NCBI RefSeq assembly: GCF_009905375.1
Contig: NC_133647.1
Location: 168,314,275-168,378,274, forward strand
DNA: 64,000 nt
From: Apium graveolens
Lineage: Eukaryota > Streptophyta > Magnoliopsida > Apiales > Apiaceae
Direction: 5' to 3'
Shown: positions 58,502-64,000 of the stretch, piece after piece
Layout: every line of letters begins with the position of its first letter
Numbering within the stretch: position 1 is the stretch's first letter
Notes under the pieces: model-generated
What the model saw: only the letters and a program-made list of their open reading frames with translations
Told to the model about the DNA's origin: nothing
Database searches by the model: none
Made by a program: the position numbers and the translations under genes

Positions 58502-59689
58502 TGTAACACCCCCAAATCCGGGGTCGGGGATTCGGGTTGTCATGAGTTCCATTTCCCTTATCAATACTTAATCTTAACAGTCAACCAACTACTGCGTACT
58601 GTGACCCTACAATATACACACACTCACCACAAGTTATAGTCTCAGAGATGAATACCAAAAATAACACAAGTCATTTTATTCCACAATTATAAACCATTTC
58701 ACCATAAAAAGGGTTTCTGAATAATTTACATATTATTTGCCATTATTACAATTCATAAATATACATAAGTCTGGCACAACAAAAGTTGAAAGCCTAGCCT
58801 ACTGGTAGCTCCTACCTCAACTACAACGGCATCAACGCCTACAGGAAACTGCGGAACGTTTCCTAACCGCTCACGAATTGGGAGCTTGATCATGTTCATC
58901 TTGTCTATCTGTTGTTGTGTGATGAAAGAAGAAAGCAAGGGTGAGCAACAAGCCCACCGAAATAATATGTATAATAATTAACAATATATGAGCATTCTCA
59001 TAGTACTCATGAAAGTTTTGGTCAAAAAGAAATGAACCAAGTTTGTTATCTTAACGCGACCAAGTCGCAAAATATTCAGTATATATATACATATATACTT
59101 TTCACAATCTTTGAAATCCTCTGACATGTATAATATACACAGAGTTCCAGTTTATAACTGTATAAAAATATCGTTGCAAGGTGATCTCATATATCTAACC
59201 TTGTCTCAATGTTTTTCTGAAAATCTTTGACATGCATAAGATAATCATTTACTAGATATAAGTTTAAAAGATGAAGTTACAAGATACTCCAATATACTTA
59301 TATCTTTTCCAAATACTACTTGAACTATCACCGTTCAAGTTATAATCAGTTTCAAAAGTTCATCACACTGATGAGACTACAAGATAAGACTTGAATAGAT
59401 TCAATCTTTGAAATATCATTTGAAAGAAATGAAGTTACGAGATACTTCATTAAGTCCCGATATATATATACACCTATATATATATATACATTTCATACAC
59501 TCCTTAAAAAACTCTATTATGAAAATTATAAACAGAGTTGCAATATCCAATGAATTTGGAAAGGAGAAAACCTTGGCATAAACCTGATATCTTGCTGATC
59601 AGGCAAAGATACCAATAAGTAACCTTTTCTACTAGTAGATGGACGAATTCCCCACTGGTCATCACCCTGGCCGTATTAGGACCTATGCT

Positions 59690-59780
59690 GGACTGCCACT
59701 CAGCCACTTACGCATTGATGGACTCCCACTGAGCCACTTACACTTTCATGGACGCCCACTGAGCCCATGTTACTTATGCC
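59690..59780. repeat. Short tandem repeat in element H LTR, about 30-bp unit
   Basis: Three units: GGACTGCCACTCAGCC, GGACTCCCACTGAGCC and GGACGCCCACTGAGCC, each followed by about 14 bp with partial similarity (ACTTACGCATTGAT). Confidence 0.75.
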
Positions 59781-60280
59781 GACTCAAATAGATGGACTTA
59801 CTTCCCGAACGTTGGGTAAGTAATCAATTCATTTATCAAAACAGCAACCTCGTTGCGAATATAAAATACACCACAGAGCCGGATCCCTTAGATTTTTGAG
59901 CGAGTATTCAAGTCCCCTTCAAAAAGGAAGATCTTAAATTTGAAAACGAGTTTTGGGATCCGCTCTAACCTCTAAAAATCATTTTGAAAACTCGAAAACA
60001 TTTTTAAGAATGTTTGGAGTAATGCTGATTTAATGAAATAAATCAGTCCCGATATATTAGAAAATATCTGAATATTATTATTTAAATAATATTCCCATAA
60101 AGGATAATCTCTATAAAAATAATTGAAGTAGAAGTTTTAAAACTCATACTTGAAATGAATAATAAATAACCAAAGATATACCTTATATGAAAGTACGATC
60201 TTTATTTGAATAATCGAAAATAAGTTTGATTATCGAAACATTATTCTTTAATAAAATAAAAAATATTATTAAACAAAATA

Positions 60281-60505
60281 AGCGGAGTCATAAGTCCTCG
60301 AATGAGTATTCAAAATAATATTCATTAAATAAAATAAACGGAGTCATAAGTCCTCAAATAAATATTCAAAAATAATATTCATTAAATAAAGTAAGCGGAG
60401 TCATAAGTCCTCGAATGAATATTCAAAATAATATTCATTAAATAAAGTAAGCGGAGTCATAAGTCCTCGAATGAATATTCAAAATAATATTCATTAAATA
60501 AAATA
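60281..60505. repeat. Tandem repeat in element H LTR, four units of 56-57 bp
   Basis: Units start at 60281, 60337, 60394 and 60450, each beginning AGCGGAGTCATAAGTCCTCG (second unit AACGGAG). The second half of the unit, AATATTCAAAATAATATT, is itself near-palindromic. Confidence 0.9.
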
Positions 60506-62631
60506 AAGTTATCGAATAAAACTTATTCGATTAATAGTTTTGAAAACTATATCAATATATATATATATATATTAATATATATATTATACTCGGGAACATC
60601 GACTCCCGGTTTAGAAAATGTTCACCTTTGGGTCCCCTATACTAAGGGTACAGCTTATCTCTAGCATAGGTATTATGCAACTTATAAGCATTTGAATCAA
60701 CAATTAGATATCAAGATTACGAAACAGACATGCATATATACCATATCAGCATGCTCCAATATATCGCAAAATTTGCTAATAACAATCATGCACTTATCAC
60801 AAGATAATGCATATACATATATTTACATCACAACAACAGTATAACGGGTAGAAAACTTGCCTGAGTGTTCCCGGATAGACTTAAGCTTAGAGTGGGTCCG
60901 ATGACCTATGAACAACAACATAAGTCGGAATTAAACCCCGGACGCTTAAGAAACTAGACTTTAACCAATTGAACCCTAACGTTCGATTATGGTCACTTCT
61001 ACGCCTAACGAATCACATAAGTCGTTCGAGTACCCTCGGCTCCACCATTTTTAATAAATTAACCATTAAGAATTTTAAGGCGATTCTTTCGCGAGTACCC
61101 TACCAACTGCCTAATCCACTTTACATAATTGTTTCATACTCCAATTAGTCATTTAAGGGCCTTAAACAAGGTTTCAAAGTAAGGCGAGGGGTAATGGTTC
61201 GTTCGCGAAACGCCGTTACTTAAAACGGTCGTTTCTCCTAAACCGTGCATCGGATTCGAGCAAACCACATATCAAAACGAAGCTCGTAACATGAACTATC
61301 TAAAAATGGCAAATTTTAGAATCTTTCAGTGAGTTCACGGGTCCTAAAGTTAAGAATAGAACAGTTAAGGAAAATCGGGCATTATGGCGTTTATGTTTAC
61401 GCGATTTCCAATTTAATTAACACTCTAAATTATCATCAATTCACTCACAACCACCAATACAACAATATTCAACCATCATACTACAAACTCAGTCCCCAAC
61501 TCCAAGTTTTACCAATTTATCCAACCAATCAAAGACCCAATATTCAAAACCAATACAAATCCACCAAAACTACTTATAATCAAAGATCAAGCCTTAATAC
61601 TAACAATACTTCAATAAAACTTAATGGAATCATAAAATCAAAGCTAGGGTTTGAAGTTGATACCTTACTTGGTAGGTGTTAAGTTGCTAGGGAGCCTTAA
61701 TCTAACCTCCTACAAGCTTGATCTTTCCAAAGAAATCAAGAACACAAAGTTAGGTTTTGAAGTTTCTAAAAGTCCGATTTAAAGAACTGTAAAAATGAGG
61801 GTCTTACCTGCTTATTTGGACAAGATTTGTGAACAAGAGTTGTAGGCCATCTCAATACCTTTCCAACGAGCTATAGAACACAACATTTGAGTGAGTATTG
61901 AAGGAGATATGGTAGTTTTAAGTTGCTGCTCTGGTTTTGACCGAGAGCAAGGGAAGAAAAAGTGAAGTAAAAATGTTTCTAGTTTGATTAAATGATTTGT
62001 GTGGTTTTTAGCTTGGTTACTTCCTTTTGTTGTTAATTAGATTGTCACCATGGTAAAAATTGTGTGGCTCACAATCAACCAATCAATCCCTCCATTTGTC
62101 ATGCTTATGTCACCATGCCTATGTCATTTTTCTCATGTCATCCTCTTACACTTGTCTTCTTGTTGGTGTGATGACATCATCATCTACTAACCTCTTTGAT
62201 TAACCCCTAATTACTTGGCTGATGACCGCTTATCTGTTATACGGTTCGCTTAACTTTCGTTCTCGTTTATCGTTTGAGGGATCATACCTGGGATCTTATT
62301 ACTTAGGTTCCCCTAAACCTTTTCTCAATATTTTATATTCCTTTTATGATCCTCTCTAAAAATCCTTGAATTTAAATCTTTTTTACCATGTTACCTATAC
62401 TCAATTCTTTCGGTATCTGGTGGATTTTCGGTAAAAATCAAAGTGTTCGAATTTGGATTCTGACGATCTTTACATACACTTATATACCATATAGAGTACT
62501 AATAAGAACTCAGAATATCAATAAAAGAACTGCTACATTGTGTGGCATGAAAAGTTTTCTTATTCAGCATAATCAGCAAAATCACTATTCATAAGGTTTA
62601 CAAAAAGTCCAAAATTTTTGGGGTTATTATA

Positions 62632-62650
62632 GTCTCCCCTCCTTAAAAGG
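62632..62650 (-). promoter_or_regulatory. Element H polypurine tract
   Basis: On the element strand AAGGAGGGGAGAC lies directly before the LTR start TATAATAACCCC. Position and composition fit plus-strand priming. Confidence 0.8.
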
Positions 62651-62654
62651 ATTC

Positions 62655-63405
62655 CGTCACAGAATCAGATAGAAAATGAATAGGGATACTTTCTTAGCAT
62701 TGCACTTTCTAACTCTCAAGTCAATTTTCCCACATTGTGGTTCTGCCACAAACCCTGACTAGCATGATAACCCTTCTTCTAAGCACTTGTCCATTTTTTA
62801 TCTATAACCCTTCCTGGTTGCTACATATAGGTTACGTCTGGTTGCATGTCTATGTGCTCAGATGCCCCTATTTGTATGGCATCCGGATTACACTTCCTTA
62901 ACATTGATACATGGAACACGTTATGAACTTGCTAAGGTTCGGGATAAGGCTAGCTCATATGTTAACTTCCCAATACGACTTAATATATCCAAGGGTCCAA
63001 CAATTCGTGGGCTTAGCTTTCCTTTATTTCCGAACCACATCCATCCTTTCCAAGGGAATACCTATAACAACACTAGGTCCCCTACTTCCTATTCTTTGTC
63101 CTTTCGTGTCAAATCAACATACTTCTTATGTCCATCTTGGGCTACTACCAGCCGTCCTCTGATTAGATCTATTATATCCTTGGTCCTTTGGACTACTGCG
63201 GGTCTGAGCATCTTGCGCTCTACAACCTCATCCTAACATAAGGGAGATCGACATTGTCTTCCCTCAAGGATCTCATAAGGCGATACCTCGATACTGACAT
63301 ACGATCGATTATCGTAAGAAAACTCAATCCGCGTTAAGTGATCATTCCAAATTTCTTTCAAGTCTATTGTACAGACTCTCATTATCTCATCTAGATCTAC
63401 AGCTT
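62655..63405 (-). pseudogene. Element H pol end: integrase C-terminus and chromodomain-like tail (broken)
   Basis: Read on the minus strand: NDHLTRIEFSYDN near 63345, PYEILEGRQCRSPL near 63270, ERKMLRP near 63215, the GPLDILSRIGKLTYELAL part near 62980, and a tail with LWQNHNV and ESAMLRKYP near 62710-62745. These match chromovirus integrase (GPY/F-like module) and the tail of the Tekay group. In-frame stops occur near 63236, 63090, 63070, 62830, 62785 and 62712, so it is dead. The long plus-strand frame at 62862-63236 is only its antisense. Confidence 0.78.
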
Positions 63406-64000
63406 TTGCTTCTCAATACTCACTCTTTTCCAGTTCGTAATCGTTACTATCTTCCGTACCAAATTTTATACTGATTACACTTTTTCTCGTTAGCGTTCTA
63501 TAACCTTTTAATAATCGCGTCAACCTTAGTATCACGAACGCATTAGAATCGGAATACCACCATACTTGGTACCACTTCATCTCTAGCTACCTTCATCTTC
63601 GAAAGCTTGGTCCTTCATATAGAAGTAAAAGAATTTATTGAGAGATCACTATGATCATGAACACTTGTTACATTGCATAGTTAGTACAGAAGGTGGCCAG
63701 CCTTTAGTACTTGACAAGCAATTAAACAATAGATGGTATCCTCCTAGGCTTCTATCACACACATAGACAGTCATTCGGCAATACATCCCCTTCTGGAAGG
63801 GTTGTTCTTCTCAGCTTATATGAAATGAAAAGGAGAGAAAAGAATGAATTGAAGAGAATTGTATATATATAAAATATACTGCCACAAAATATCTGGCTTG
63901 GAATCTACCTCTGAACTATAGAGGTTTGTCATAGGAGAACAAAACATATACGTATATATATCAACATCAAGTATTATAGCATCGTATTTCACGTGTCTGA
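63406..64000. other. Unresolved end of window
   Basis: After 63405 the integrase similarity stops on the minus strand. The remaining 600 bp have no convincing frame or repeat in either direction apart from short (TA)n runs near 63860 and 63950. It may be a deletion joint inside H or another nested piece. Confidence 0.4.

Larger units (their letters stand above)
58502..62631 (-). repeat. Element H 3' LTR, 4.1 kb
   Basis: Plus strand runs TGTAACACCCCC to GGGGTTATTATA. The ends are inverted copies of each other (TGTAAYACCCC type), with the last CA changed to TA. Inside: three degenerate 30-bp units GGACTCCCACTGAGCC at 59690-59780, four 56-bp units at 60281-60505 and (AT)n runs near 59460 and 60550. 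Open frames inside (for example 61329-61682) have no family resemblance and I do not call them genes. Confidence 0.8.
58502..64000 (-). mobile_element. Tekay-like Ty3/gypsy chromovirus H (3' LTR and end of pol in window)
   Basis: Minus-strand element with a long LTR (58502-62631), a purine tract, and degenerate integrase C-terminus plus chromodomain-like tail on the minus strand. The rest lies beyond 64000. It inserted in the gag gene of D. LTR length above 4 kb and the integrase signature fit the Tekay/Del group. Confidence 0.82.

Noticed and set aside
61329..61682. 117-codon frame as a small host gene
   Set aside because: Low-complexity Asn/Gln/Tyr/Thr composition inside a 4.1-kb LTR, with no homology or context.
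62862..63236. 124-codon plus-strand frame as a gene
   Set aside because: It is the antisense of a degenerate chromovirus integrase, which is clearly recognisable on the minus strand.

Overview
The window is plant nuclear repeat DNA and holds no recognisable host gene. The pieces are Ty1/copia elements of SIRE/Maximus type with a third large reading frame, Ty3/gypsy elements of Athila and Tekay type, a MULE-type MITE, a CACTA-like remnant and an AT-rich satellite of about 175 bp. Long nested LTR elements around a satellite point to a eudicot with a large genome. An asterid, possibly Apiaceae, is only a guess from the look of the element proteins.

Layout. (1) 1-21012: copia element A (+), 5' part outside the window. 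Copia element B (-, 4726-16988) sits inside it with a perfect 5-bp target duplication. (2) 21013-24879: a deleted Athila-like element F (-), whose LTR carries a 431-bp MITE with a 9-bp duplication. (3) 24880-44147: satellite in two copies of a higher-order unit of about 3.1 kb, split by copia element E (+, 28599-41062). (4) 44148-56250: copia element C (+), cut inside its 3' LTR by LTR fragment G (56251-56556), which is cut by copia element D (56557-58501), which is cut by a Tekay-like chromovirus H (-, 58502 to the end).

The copia copies form two families. A, B, C and G have LTRs of about 600 bp. E and D have LTRs of about 1 kb and a different Gag. Both families have the order LTR, tRNA-iMet primer site, gag, pol (protease, integrase, reverse transcriptase, RNase H), a noncoding spacer, ORF3 of about 1,200-1,330 codons, purine tract, LTR. 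ORF3 has an N-terminal globular domain, a Pro/Ser/Thr-rich linker, a Lys/Glu-rich coiled-coil part and a C-terminal globular domain. I see no signal peptide or membrane segment, so the label env-like does not fit. All copies except the visible part of D gag carry stops or frameshifts, and many stops look like CAG to TAG or CAA to TAA.

The signals most worth following are: the unassigned ORF3 and its exchange between copies; family-specific short motifs that recur in LTRs, coding linkers and spacers, with opposite polarity in LTR and interior in family 1; a splice-acceptor-like sequence at the gag/pol boundary in both families; and the higher-order satellite with the embedded CACTA-like end.
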